Assembly (NCBI RefSeq): GCF_014648055.1
Contig: NZ_BMQJ01000005.1
Coordinates: forward strand, 248,001-312,000
From: Streptosporangium pseudovulgare
GTDB taxonomy: Bacteria > Actinomycetota > Actinomycetes > Streptosporangiales > Streptosporangiaceae
Length of the DNA: 64,000 nt
Reading direction: 5' to 3'
Shown: in pieces, positions 31,114-39,199 of the stretch
Position numbering within the stretch: the first letter of the stretch is position 1
How the letters are laid out: each line of letters opens with the position of its first letter
Made by a program: the position numbers and the translations under genes
The notes under the pieces: generated by a model
What the model was told of the DNA's origin: nothing
What the model saw: only the letters and a program-made list of their open reading frames with translations
Database searches by the model: none

Positions 31114-32652
31114 TCAGCGGGGTGACAGCAGGGCCCGCGCCTCCCGCAGGAACGTGGGGACCAGCAGCACCCCGGCGATGATCGGCGTCACCATGAACCG
31201 GAAGTCCTGGGCGGTGTTGGTGAGGAGCACGCCGAGCTGCTGGGCGCAGACCACGGCGGCCACGGCGGCCACGGCCCGGCTTCCGGTGCGCCGCCGGGCC
31301 AACGCGGCCGTCGCGTAGCAGAGGTAGCACCAGAGGGCTCCCCGCCACAGCAGCCATTCGAGCCGGTGGGCCCCGGCCGCGTCCAGGGCGGACAGCGCGG
31401 CGGCCCGCAGCCCCTCGGAGAGCGGCCGGCCGCGCATGACCGCGGCGACCGGGGTGCCCTCCCAGCCGGGCGGGAGCACCGGGTCGCGCAGCGAGAACCG
31501 GTAGAGCTCCCCGCCGGGCTCGCCGGCGGTCGAGCCGACCTGCCAGGCGAGCGCGGCGCGGCAGAGCCGGGCGTCCAGGATCACGCCCGGCGCGCGGACC
31601 AGCAGGCCCCGCCAGAGGTCCATGACCTCCGAGACGCGCCGCTCGGCCTCCCGGCCGTCGAAGTCCGGGTCGAAGTAGACGCGGGTCACGGTGTGGCAGG
31701 TCGCCCCGCGCAGCCAGGTGTCGATCGGGGCGATCCCGGTCAGCAGCTCCCGCTGCCCGCGGTCGAACAGTCCGGGGCGCTCGGCGTAGGCCACGGCGAG
31801 GTCGCCGAAGACCGTCTGGTAGGCGAAGACGCGCGGCGGCGGGGCGACGCCGAGGGCCGGGTAGCCGATGCTCAGCAGCAGCGGAGGCGTCGCCACCGCG
31901 ACGGCCGCGACCGCCGCGGTCCACCGGCGCGCGACCGGCAGCAGCGGGACCAGCAGGGCGGCGGCGACCAGCGCCACGACGAAGCCGTTGTTGCGGAACA
32001 GGCCCGCCCCGAGCAGCTCGGCGCCCAGGGCGGCCAGGCGGGGGTCCCAGGCCCGGCCGCGCGGGCGGGCGGGGGCCGGGGCGCCGTCCGGGACCGTGGC
32101 TCCCGGCGGGGTTCCGTCTCCGTGCCGGGTCCCGGCGCGCGGACGGGCCGCGATCCCGGCGGCCGTCCCGGCGGCGAGCAGGACGCAGATGGTGAACGGC
32201 ACGTCCTTCCACATGGTCACGGTGAAGGCGCCGAGCGGCGGGAGCAGCGCCGCGCAGCCCACCGCCGCGACCAGCCACCGCCGGCGCGGGCCGTACGGCC
32301 GGAGGGCGCCGGCGAGGTGGGCCAGCGCGGCGGACATGGCCGTCGTCTGCAGGAGGGTCACCGGGGACAGGTCGCCGGTGACCCTCAGGGACAGCCGGAG
32401 CAGGGCGTCGTAGGCGACCGAGTGGGTGGCGGTCCAGGGCCCGGTGGTGACGTGCCGGACGTAGGAGACGGTGTCGGGGCTCATCAGCCCGGGGTGGAGG
32501 GCTAGCCACCAGCCGAGCAGCACGAGCTGGCCGGTCGCGTAGCAGGCGAGCGGGAACCACCGGTCCCGGGCCGGCGTGCCGTCCCCGCCGTCCCCGCCGC
32601 CGTCCGGCCCGCTCTCCCCGGCCGGACGCGGCCCCGCCGTAGTGATCGTCAT
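31114..32652 (-). CDS. polytopic GT-C / DUF6020-like membrane protein
   Basis: 512 residues from ATG 32652, dropping an unlikely 16-residue extension. About ten membrane helices are spread over the chain. Near the first helix is HPGLMSPDTVSYVRHVTTG followed by WTATHSVAYDALL. A later MWKDVPFT follows the third helix. Acidic SPD near the first loop and the H-rich follow-up resemble GT-C sugar or polyprenyl-phosphate-dependent transferases and the DUF6020 family. An extracytoplasmic loop (about 290-400) holds the one Cys/His-rich segment, ATCHTVTRVYFDPDF. It may add a sugar or other group to the polymer outside the membrane. This is tentative. Confidence 0.6.
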   Translation of the reverse strand: MTITTAGPRPAGESGPDGGGDGGDGTPARDRWFPLACYATGQLVLLGWWLALHPGLMSPDTVSYVRHVTTGPWTATHSVAYDALLRLSLRVTGDLSPVTLLQTTAMSAALAHLAGALRPYGPRRRWLVAAVGCAALLPPLGAFTVTMWKDVPFTICVLLAAGTAAGIAARPRAGTRHGDGTPPGATVPDGAPAPARPRGRAWDPRLAALGAELLGAGLFRNNGFVVALVAAALLVPLLPVARRWTAAVAAVAVATPPLLLSIGYPALGVAPPPRVFAYQTVFGDLAVAYAERPGLFDRGQRELLTGIAPIDTWLRGATCHTVTRVYFDPDFDGREAERRVSEVMDLWRGLLVRAPGVILDARLCRAALAWQVGSTAGEPGGELYRFSLRDPVLPPGWEGTPVAAVMRGRPLSEGLRAAALSALDAAGAHRLEWLLWRGALWCYLCYATAALARRRTGSRAVAAVAAVVCAQQLGVLLTNTAQDFRFMVTPIIAGVLLVPTFLREARALLSPR

Positions 32653-32952
32653 CGTCTTCCCAGCGCGTCGAGGCGGGGGGCCGTGCCCATCATGGGGCAC
32701 GCCGGGGGTCCGTTCGGGCCGTTATACCCGGCCGTGACCGCATGAGTTGTCAAGTTTGCCGTTGGACGGGGACGGGCTCGTCCGCCCGTTGTCTCCCGGC
32801 ATACCTGCTCACCAAATCACCACAAAACACTTATTTGGCGACATAAAACCGGGCTTTTCACAGGACATCGTGACGCATAGGTCCCAGAAGCCATCGGAAG
32901 CCTCGATAAGATTCCCATTCAACCGACGTCAATTTGACCCGGAGCTCCCCTC
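32653..32952. other. 300-bp divergent intergenic region upstream of the deacetylase gene
   Basis: The region separates the leftward GT-C-like gene from the rightward deacetylase gene and is clearly AT-rich from 32805 to 32930. A stem-loop at 32766-32789 (GACG-GGCT-CGTC core inside ACGGG/CCCGT) may be a 5' leader structure or a terminator. TAAGAT at 32907-32912 is a possible -10 element, 41 bp before the ATG at 32953. No riboswitch class was recognised. A 69-codon open frame inside lacks a ribosome-binding site. Confidence 0.5.
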
Positions 32953-33837
32953 ATGAAGTCTCCCGCCCGCATGCTGCTGGCCACGTCATGTGCGCTGGCC
33001 CTGACCTCCGTCCCGGCCGTCGCCTGGAGCGCGACGCAGAGCGGTTCCGACATCACGGCGAAGCCGGCGAGCACGCCGAAGCCCTCGCCCACGCCGACAG
33101 CCAAGCCCTCGCCCAAGCCCTCGGCCAAGCCGAAGTCCGCGCCGGTGGACTGCGCCAAGGTCAAGTGCATCGCGCTGACCTTCGACGACGGCCCCGGCAA
33201 GTACGCCGACAAGCTGCTCGACACCCTCAAGAAGTACGACGCCAAGGCCACCTTCATGCTGGAGGGCCAGTACGCGAAGTCCCGCCCGGCGTTCGTCAAG
33301 CGGATGGTGGCCGAGGGCCACGACATCGGCAACCACAGCTACACCCACCCGCACCTGCGCGAGCTGTCCGAGGACCGGATCCGCGAGGAGCTGAACAAGA
33401 CCGTCGAGGTCGTCAAGAAGGCCTCCGGCAAGGCGCCTGCCATGATCCGCCCGCCGTACGGCGAGCTGGACAACCGGGTGGTCGAGATCGCCAAGGAGAT
33501 GGGGCTCCCCATCGTCCTGTGGAACGGCGGCTCCCGCGACTGGGCCACCAAGAACGAGAAGGCCATCTACGACGAGGTGCTCAAGAACGCCAAGCGCGAC
33601 GGCGTCATCCTGATGCACGACTGGGTCCCGCAGACCGTCACGGTGATGCCCAAGCTGCTCGCGGCGCTGAAGAAGCAGGGCTACCACATGGTGGGGGTCT
33701 CCGCCATGCGCGGCGTGAAGGACCTCAAGCCCGGTGACATCTACCCGGTCGGCAGCGAGAAGGACGACGACCTCTCGTCCGACGCGCCGCTCGGCGACAG
33801 CGGCGAGTACGCCGAGTCGCCCGCCGACGGCCTCTGA
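32953..33837 (+). CDS. secreted polysaccharide deacetylase (NodB domain)
   Basis: 294 residues with a signal peptide (MKSPARMLLATSCALALTSV, cleavage near AWSA). Next comes a Lys/Pro/Ser/Thr-rich spacer of about 30 residues, then a carbohydrate esterase 4 domain. Motif 1 is TFDDGPG, motif 2 HDIGNHSYTHPHL with the HSxxH metal pair, motif 3 RPPYGE, and motif 5 LMHDW. All catalytic and metal positions are present, so it should be an active metal-dependent N- or O-deacetylase of peptidoglycan or surface glycan. Its last 97 bp overlap the 3' end of the opposing acyltransferase gene. The acidic C-terminal tail (DDDLSSDAPLGDSGEYAESP) is unusual. Confidence 0.95.
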   Translation: MKSPARMLLATSCALALTSVPAVAWSATQSGSDITAKPASTPKPSPTPTAKPSPKPSAKPKSAPVDCAKVKCIALTFDDGPGKYADKLLDTLKKYDAKATFMLEGQYAKSRPAFVKRMVAEGHDIGNHSYTHPHLRELSEDRIREELNKTVEVVKKASGKAPAMIRPPYGELDNRVVEIAKEMGLPIVLWNGGSRDWATKNEKAIYDEVLKNAKRDGVILMHDWVPQTVTVMPKLLAALKKQGYHMVGVSAMRGVKDLKPGDIYPVGSEKDDDLSSDAPLGDSGEYAESPADGL

Positions 33838-35024
33838 GACCATCTCCGGGCCACCCGCCTGCCCAGCCGCTGCATGGGCACCTCCACGTAGCGGTAGGTG
33901 AGCAGGCTCAGCACCACCGCCGCGGCGATGGTCGCCACCGACACCGCCACCTGCACCGCCGGCCGCATGGCCCGGACGTCCCCGGCGACGGCCGAGACGG
34001 CCTTCAGCAGGGGGTGGTGCAGGAGGTAGAGCGAATAGCTGATCAGGCCCAGCCTGACCAGCGAGCGGGGCAGGCGACGTTCGCGCAGGGCCATCGCGCC
34101 CGCGAACGTCGCCCCCGCGAGCGCGATCGTGGTGAACCACACGCCGGGCTGGACCCACCACCAGCCCGCCTGCGGCGACCACACCGGGGCCAGCGCCACC
34201 AGTACGGTGGCCGCGGCCACCGGCCAGAGCCGGCCGGAGCCCTGCTCCCAGCGGCGGATCGCGGTCCCGGTGAACATCACGGCCAGGATCGCCGCGCCCA
34301 GCCACGGCACGAAGCTGCTGAAGACCGTCAGCAGCACGGCCGTCACGCCGAGCACCCAGGCGGCGGCGACCCGGAACTTGCCGCTGATCAGGCAGAACAT
34401 CCCCACGGCGAACACCGCGCCGGCCGCGTAGGCGGGCCAGGAGCCCTTCAGCAGCGGCGCGGACAACACCAGCCCGGCCACCACCGCCACGACGCCGAAC
34501 CCCACCGCCAGGGTCCCGCTCCGGCGGTGCAGACCGCCGGTGAACAGCGCGGTGACCAGGAGGTAGAAGACCATCTCGTAGGAGAGCGTCCACATGGTGT
34601 CGGCCAGGCCGCCCATGTGGAGCACGTCCAGCAGCATCGTGGCGTGCCCGAGCACGCCCGCCAGGTCGCGCGGCACCTGCTCGCGGACCGGCAGCCACAC
34701 CGCCATCACCAGGACGACGGCCGCGACCAGCAGGTAGACCGGGTAGAGCCGGAACCCCCTGCCGATCCAGAACGCCCGGACGTCACCCCGGCCCTCCAGC
34801 GACACCGGGATGATGTAGCCGCTGACCAGGAAGAAGACCAGTACGCCGTACATGCCGAGGTTGAACCAGTAGGGTCGCAGGGCGGGCATGAACCACGGCA
34901 GCAGGTGCTCCAGCAGGACCGCGACGGCGGCCAGGCCGCGCAGCGCGTCCAGCCACGCGAGCCGGGCCCCCGAGGTGGGTCGCGGGGGCGGGGGAAGGGC
35001 GGCGCTCGTTGACACCCGTCCCAA
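33741..35024 (-). CDS. acyltransferase_3 family membrane O-acyltransferase
   Basis: 427 residues from TTG 35024, with AGGTGA 10 bp upstream; GTG 35015 is the alternative. The acyltransferase_3 signature opens the protein: LAWLDALRGLAAVAVLLEHL, with the family Arg and His residues, then LGMYGVLVFFLVSGYII and GRGFRLYPVYLL. About ten membrane helices follow, ending with SYSLYLLHHPLL and YRYVEVPM. Members O-acetylate or O-acylate surface polysaccharides and lipids. It could decorate the glycopolymer made nearby. The hydrophilic C-terminal 30 residues are encoded opposite the deacetylase 3' end (33741-33837). Confidence 0.9.
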   Translation of the reverse strand: MGRVSTSAALPPPPRPTSGARLAWLDALRGLAAVAVLLEHLLPWFMPALRPYWFNLGMYGVLVFFLVSGYIIPVSLEGRGDVRAFWIGRGFRLYPVYLLVAAVVLVMAVWLPVREQVPRDLAGVLGHATMLLDVLHMGGLADTMWTLSYEMVFYLLVTALFTGGLHRRSGTLAVGFGVVAVVAGLVLSAPLLKGSWPAYAAGAVFAVGMFCLISGKFRVAAAWVLGVTAVLLTVFSSFVPWLGAAILAVMFTGTAIRRWEQGSGRLWPVAAATVLVALAPVWSPQAGWWWVQPGVWFTTIALAGATFAGAMALRERRLPRSLVRLGLISYSLYLLHHPLLKAVSAVAGDVRAMRPAVQVAVSVATIAAAVVLSLLTYRYVEVPMQRLGRRVARRWSQRPSAGDSAYSPLSPSGASDERSSSFSLPTG

Positions 35025-35114
35025 CTTACCGGCTCACCTGTCAGAAAAAGGATAAAACCCCACAATTCCCGAGTGCGGCCGGCGACGGGCCCGGCGGGTA
35101 GACGGATAGCGGTG

Positions 35115-35131
35115 CCGGTAAGTACCGGTAC
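35115..35131. promoter_or_regulatory. overlapping palindromes ahead of the SnoaL-like gene
   Basis: CCGGTA-AG-TACCGG spans 35115-35128 and the perfect 10-mer GTACCGGTAC spans 35122-35131, so the same half-site is used in two registers. They lie in the 187-bp divergent gap between the acyltransferase and SnoaL-like genes, about 80 bp upstream of ATG 35212. Function as an operator is a guess from symmetry. Confidence 0.4.
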
Positions 35132-35211
35132 GTGACGGATTCCACGATCCGCCGTTCTCCGTAACTTGGTGACCTGCGAGGACAACCGCGGGAAACACGA
35201 AGGAGAACGAG

Positions 35212-35577
35212 ATGAACGACGTCGCCAAGCTGGTCGAGCGTTACCTGGCCACCTGGAACATGACCGACGCCGCCGAGCGCCGCGCGGAGATCGACACCAT
35301 CTGGGCCGAGGAGGCCCGCTACGTGGACCCGCTCGCCGACGTCACCGGCCGCGACGCGATCGACGCCGTCATCACCGCCGTCCAGGGGCAGTTCCCCGGC
35401 ATGGTCTTCACCCTCGCCGGCGACGTCGACGCCCACCACGACGTGGCCCGCTTCACCTGGCACCTCGGCCCCGAGGGCGGCGAGGCCATCGTGGTCGGCT
35501 TCGACGTCGCGGTCCTGACCGAGGACGGCCGGTTCCGGGAGGTCCACGGCTTCCTCGACCGGGTCCCCGCCCTCTAG
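35212..35577 (+). CDS. SnoaL-like NTF2-fold protein
   Basis: 121 residues from ATG 35212 with AAGGAGAA upstream. Typical small NTF2-like domain: VERYLATWNMTDAAERRAEIDTIWAEEARYVDPLADVTGRDAI, then GDVDAHHDVARFTWHLGPEGG and a final VHGFLDR. The WAEEARYVDP segment is the usual hallmark of SnoaL-like proteins with an acid-base site in the cone. It is monocistronic: the stop is embedded in the first unit of a 31-bp triplicate repeat that leads into a long terminator hairpin. Substrate unknown. Confidence 0.88.
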   Translation: MNDVAKLVERYLATWNMTDAAERRAEIDTIWAEEARYVDPLADVTGRDAIDAVITAVQGQFPGMVFTLAGDVDAHHDVARFTWHLGPEGGEAIVVGFDVAVLTEDGRFREVHGFLDRVPAL

Positions 35578-35661
35578 ACGGCGGACACGGCGCGGCCCCG
35601 CCCTCTAGGCGGCGGACACGGCGCGGCCCCGCCCTCTAGGCGGCGGACACGGCGCGGCCCC
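35569..35661. repeat. three 31-bp tandem repeats covering a stop codon and a terminator arm
   Basis: Three units start at 35569, 35600 and 35631, each beginning GCCCTCTAG and ending GGCGCGGCCCC; only one base differs. Unit 1 contains the TAG stop of the SnoaL-like gene. The end of each unit equals part of the left arm of the terminator at 35649-35694. The array looks like slippage duplication of the gene end plus part of the terminator stem. Confidence 0.95.
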
Positions 35662-35694
35662 GCGGAAGGAGATTCTTCCGCGGGGCCGCGCCGT
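35649..35694. terminator. 20-bp perfect stem-loop, bidirectional terminator
   Basis: Left arm 35649-35668, loop 35669-35674 (GAGATT) and right arm 35675-35694 form a perfect 20-bp GC-rich stem between the convergent SnoaL-like and guaA genes; the right arm ends 6 bp before the guaA stop. There is no U-run, usual for high-GC actinomycete terminators. Copies of the left arm upstream could compete for the right arm. Confidence 0.9.
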
Positions 35695-35700
35695 ATCCGT

Positions 35701-37251
35701 CTACTCCCACTCGATGGTGCCCGGCGGCTTGCTCGTCACGTCGAGGACGACGCGGTTGACCTCGCGGACCTCGTTGGTGATCCGCGTGGAGATCCGGGCG
35801 AGCACGTCGTAGGGGACGCGGGACCAGTCGGCGGTCATGGCGTCCTCGCTGGAGACGGGGCGCAGCACGATCGGGTGGCCGTAGGTGCGGCCGTCGCCCT
35901 GGACGCCCACCGAGCGGACGTCGGCCAGCAGGACCACCGGGCACTGCCAGATATCCCGGTCGAGCCCGGCGCGGGAGAGCTCCTCGCGGGCGATGGCGTC
36001 GGCCTCGCGGAGGATCTCCAGGCGCTCGCGGGTGACCGCGCCGACGATCCGGATGCCGAGCCCCGGCCCGGGGAACGGCTGGCGCCAGACCATCGCCGGG
36101 GGCAGCCCCAGCTCCTCGCCCGCCCGGCGGACCTCGTCCTTGAACAGCGTGCGCAGCGGCTCCACCAGCGTGAACCGGAGGTCCTCGGGGAGGCCGCCGA
36201 CGTTGTGGTGGGACTTGATGTTGGCGGTGCCGGTGCCGCCGCCGGACTCGACCACGTCGGGGTAGAGGGTGCCCTGCACGAGGAAGTCGACCGGGCCGTC
36301 GGCGAGGATGGCGCGCTGCTCGTCCTCGAACACCCGGATGAACTCCCGGCCGATGATCTTCCGCTTCTCCTCGGGGTCGGTGACCCCGTCGAGCGCCTTC
36401 AGGAAGCGCTCCTGGGCGTCGACCACGCGCAGCTTGACCCCGGTCGCCTCGACGAAGTCGCGCTCGACCTGCTCGGCCTCACCCTTGCGCAGCAGACCGT
36501 GGTCGACGAAGACGCAGGTCAGACGGTCACCGATGGCCCGCTGCACCATGGCGGCGGCCACCGCGGAGTCGACCCCGCCGGACAGGGCGCAGATGGCCCG
36601 GCCCTCCGGGCCGATCTGGGCGCGGACCGCCTCGACGGCGTCCTCGACGATGTTGAGCATCGTCCAGGAGGGACGGCAGCCGGCCGCGTCGAGGAAGCGC
36701 TTCAGCACCGCCTGGCCGTGCTCGGAGTGGAGCACCTCGGGGTGGAACTGCACGCCGTACAGGCCCCGCTCGGGGTTCTCGAAGGCGGCGACCGGCGTCT
36801 GCGCGGTGGCGGCGGTGACGACGAACCCCTCGGGGGCGGCGGAGACGCTGTCGCCGTGGGACATCCACACGGCCTGCGCGACGGGCAGCCCGGCGAACAG
36901 CACGCCCTCCTGCCGCACCTCCAGCGGGGTGCCGCCGTACTCGGCCAGGCCGGTGTGGGCCACCGTGCCGCCGAGCTGCTGGGCCATGGCCTGGAAGCCG
37001 TAGCAGATGCCGAAGGTCGGCACCCCGGTCTCGAACAGGCCCGCGGGAACGGCGGGGGCGTTCTCGGCGTAGACCGACGAGGGGCCGCCGGACAGGATGA
37101 CGGCCTTGGGCTTCTTGGCCAGCATCTCCTCGACCGGCATCGTGCTCGGGACGATCTCGGAGTAGACGTGGCATTCACGCACCCGTCGCGCGATCAGCTG
37201 CGCGTACTGCGCGCCGAAGTCGACGACCAGGACCGTGTCGAAATCAGACAC
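35701..37251 (-). CDS. guaA: GMP synthase (glutamine-hydrolysing)
   Basis: 516 residues from GTG 37251 (GGGGG 6 bp upstream); a GTG at 37272 is possible. The class I amidotransferase domain comes first ([20 protein letters not shown], nucleophile Cys in GICYGFQ, FHPEV). Then come the ATP pyrophosphatase P-loop [13 protein letters not shown] and the C-terminal dimerisation domain ending in [10 protein letters not shown], which is nearly invariant among GuaA proteins. It converts XMP to GMP with ATP and glutamine. Same strand as guaB and guaB3 about 25 kb away, with a ChoD-like gene between, resembling the mycobacterial order with large insertions. Confidence 0.98.
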   Translation of the reverse strand: MSDFDTVLVVDFGAQYAQLIARRVRECHVYSEIVPSTMPVEEMLAKKPKAVILSGGPSSVYAENAPAVPAGLFETGVPTFGICYGFQAMAQQLGGTVAHTGLAEYGGTPLEVRQEGVLFAGLPVAQAVWMSHGDSVSAAPEGFVVTAATAQTPVAAFENPERGLYGVQFHPEVLHSEHGQAVLKRFLDAAGCRPSWTMLNIVEDAVEAVRAQIGPEGRAICALSGGVDSAVAAAMVQRAIGDRLTCVFVDHGLLRKGEAEQVERDFVEATGVKLRVVDAQERFLKALDGVTDPEEKRKIIGREFIRVFEDEQRAILADGPVDFLVQGTLYPDVVESGGGTGTANIKSHHNVGGLPEDLRFTLVEPLRTLFKDEVRRAGEELGLPPAMVWRQPFPGPGLGIRIVGAVTRERLEILREADAIAREELSRAGLDRDIWQCPVVLLADVRSVGVQGDGRTYGHPIVLRPVSSEDAMTADWSRVPYDVLARISTRITNEVREVNRVVLDVTSKPPGTIEWE

Positions 37252-37374
37252 CAAGACCCCCAAAGAAACCACAGCGGTGTCTTCAGTCTATCGGCGCTCG
37301 TCGGCACACCTGCGCCGAGCCCGAAAAGGGGGCTTCGGGGGTCCCGGAAACCGTACGGGCTCCGGACGGGGCGG

Positions 37375-37416
37375 GACCGCCGCGGGCCGTGTCTCCACGG
37401 CGGGCCCGCGGCGGTC
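37375..37416. terminator. 14-bp stem with inner hairpin after the DUF885 gene
   Basis: Arms 37375-37388 (GACCGCCGCGGGCC) and 37403-37416 are perfect complements. The 14-nt loop region itself can pair as CCGTG-TCTC-CACGG. It lies about 60 bp past the DUF885 stop (37479, minus strand) and 125 bp before the guaA start, so it should end the upstream transcript and give guaA its own promoter. Confidence 0.75.
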
Positions 37417-37445
37417 GGGCAGATGACGTCCGGGGACCTCCGGGT

Positions 37446-37474
37446 GGTCCGGGAGGTCCGGGAGGTCCGGGAGG
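37446..37474. repeat. three copies of GGTCCGGGAG
   Basis: A 10-bp unit repeated three times just beyond the DUF885 stop codon. It resembles the GGTTGGTCCA triplet at 7127 in length and copy number but not in sequence. Probably a slippage product; no function assigned. Confidence 0.6.
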
Positions 37475-37478
37475 ACGC

Positions 37479-38993
37479 TCAGAGGATGTTCGGCAGCAGG
37501 CCCAGCGGCGGGGAGCCGAGGTCGAGCATGGCGGTGTGGAAGCGCTTGAGCGAGAACCCCGCGCCCCAGGCCGCCCGCGCCCGCTCACGCAGGTCGAGGA
37601 TCTCCAGCTTGCCCCAGGTGTAGCGGCCGTAGGTCGGGTCGAAGGTGGCCCGCGCCGCCTCCGACATCGCCGCCGGACCGCTGATGTGGGTGTCGGCCTC
37701 GAAGCGGCGGGCGCCCTCCTCGACCGTCATCGAGCCGGTGTGCACGCCGATCGCGCAGGCCAGCCGGGTCACCCGGATCAGCGCCTCCAGCCACACGCCG
37801 ATCTCGAAGCGCGGGTCGTCGGGCGCGAAGCCCTCCTCGACGCACAGCTCCTCGGCGTAGTGCGCCCAGCCCTCGGCGAACGCCATCGACATGAGCGTCC
37901 GGCGCACGTCGGAGGGCGCGTGGCGCAGGGCCCGGCCGTGGGAGAAGTGCCCCGGCGCGACCTCGTGCACGTTGATCGCGGGCAGCGTGGTCGCGCTGAA
38001 GACCTCCAGCCACTCCTCGATGTCGCGCTCCGGCCAGGTGGGATCCGGCGGGGTGATGTGGTACCACGAGGGGCCGTCGGGCTCGCCCGGCGCGGCCCAG
38101 CTCATCATCGCCATGGCCCAGCGGCGCGACTCGGGCGCCAGGCCGACCCGGCACTCGCCGTCGTGGTAGGGCACCAGGTCCTTCTCGCGGGTGAAGGCGA
38201 CCGCCCGTTCGGCGCCGGTCCGCGCGGCGTCCATCACGCCGTCGATTCCGGGGTGGTCGCGGACCAGCTCGCGCGCCGTCTCCAGCGGGGGGCGGCCCGC
38301 CGAGCCCAGCTTCGCGCACGACTCGGTGAGGCGCTCCATGAGCCGGTCGCGCTCGGCGTCGGCCCGCGCGGCGAGGGCGTCGAGGTCCACCGGCAGGCCG
38401 TCACCCGAGCCCATCAGCAGGGCCAGCCCCTCGGCGCCGAGCGAGGCGTCGGGGTCGCCGGAGCGGGACGCCTCCTCCACGTGCTCCACCAGCCGGGCGT
38501 GGGCCTTGAGCGCCGCCTCCCGCACGGACTCGTCCGCGTCCTCCGGCACCCCGGCCGCCAGGCCCCGCACCGCCCCGAGCAGCGCGCCGGCGACCGGCGC
38601 GCTGAGCCGGTCGAGCGAGGCGATCGCGCCCTCCACCGCCTCGGGCCAGCGGGCGAGGTGGGCGAGCCTGGCCGCGGTCCGCTCCGCCTCCGGGGCGTAC
38701 TCCCGGTCGTAGCAGGCCAGGTCGAGATTGTTCAGGTGGGTGAGCGGGCTGCGCCGGTGCAGCTCCAGCTCACCGAACGCGGCCCGGGTGGCCGCCTCGA
38801 AGATCTCCAGGTGCGCGGCGTCGTGCGGGTCGTCCGGCGGCGACCCCTTCCCGAGCGCGGCCAGCCCCGCGCGCACCCCCTCGGGAGAGAGGTCCTGCAC
38901 CACCCCGTCGTACTCGTGCCGCCCGGCCGCCTCCCGGGACTCGGCCACGGCCATGTCGCACACCGCACGCAGGCGGGAGTCGAGTTCGCTCAT
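37479..38993 (-). CDS. DUF885 family metallopeptidase-like protein
   Basis: 504 residues from ATG 38993 (MSELDSRLRAV). DUF885 proteins are large, all-helical and carry gluzincin-like motifs. Here these are HEVAPGH (HExxPGH) near residue 345 and EGWAHYAEELCVEEG about 35 residues later, giving two histidines and a downstream Glu as likely zinc ligands. Further family features are THLNNLDLA near residue 90 and TYGRYTWGKLEILDLRERAR near the end. No signal peptide, so it is cytoplasmic and probably hydrolyses peptides or aminoacyl compounds. Length is normal for the family (about 500-600). Confidence 0.9.
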   Translation of the reverse strand: MSELDSRLRAVCDMAVAESREAAGRHEYDGVVQDLSPEGVRAGLAALGKGSPPDDPHDAAHLEIFEAATRAAFGELELHRRSPLTHLNNLDLACYDREYAPEAERTAARLAHLARWPEAVEGAIASLDRLSAPVAGALLGAVRGLAAGVPEDADESVREAALKAHARLVEHVEEASRSGDPDASLGAEGLALLMGSGDGLPVDLDALAARADAERDRLMERLTESCAKLGSAGRPPLETARELVRDHPGIDGVMDAARTGAERAVAFTREKDLVPYHDGECRVGLAPESRRWAMAMMSWAAPGEPDGPSWYHITPPDPTWPERDIEEWLEVFSATTLPAINVHEVAPGHFSHGRALRHAPSDVRRTLMSMAFAEGWAHYAEELCVEEGFAPDDPRFEIGVWLEALIRVTRLACAIGVHTGSMTVEEGARRFEADTHISGPAAMSEAARATFDPTYGRYTWGKLEILDLRERARAAWGAGFSLKRFHTAMLDLGSPPLGLLPNIL

Positions 38994-39199
38994 GTAGGCG
39001 AAGCTATCCCAGACGACCTTCCGCGCCGAGCCCCGAACCGGGAGCCACGCGGACGCCCACCGACGCCGATGACCCACCCGGAGGCGGGCGTGCGGTGCGG
39101 GCCACGCCCCGCGGCGGGCGCCGCGCGTGCGGCGCGGCCTTCCGGCGGCCCGCGGAAAACCGGTCGAGCGGCGAGGGGCGGCGGTGGGAGGATGCGCCG

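Noticed and set aside
32766-32789. Possible riboswitch (c-di-AMP type) upstream of the secreted deacetylase
   Set aside because: Only a simple stem-loop is visible; none of the conserved c-di-AMP riboswitch sequence blocks were found.
32747-32956. 69-codon open frame upstream of the deacetylase gene
   Set aside because: No ribosome-binding site, and it overlaps the deacetylase start and its promoter region; no recognisable protein. The stretch is described as intergenic.
35569-35661. 31-bp repeat as an attachment site or CRISPR
   Set aside because: No spacers, no integrase and no tRNA; the unit ends match the adjacent terminator arm, so slippage duplication explains it better.
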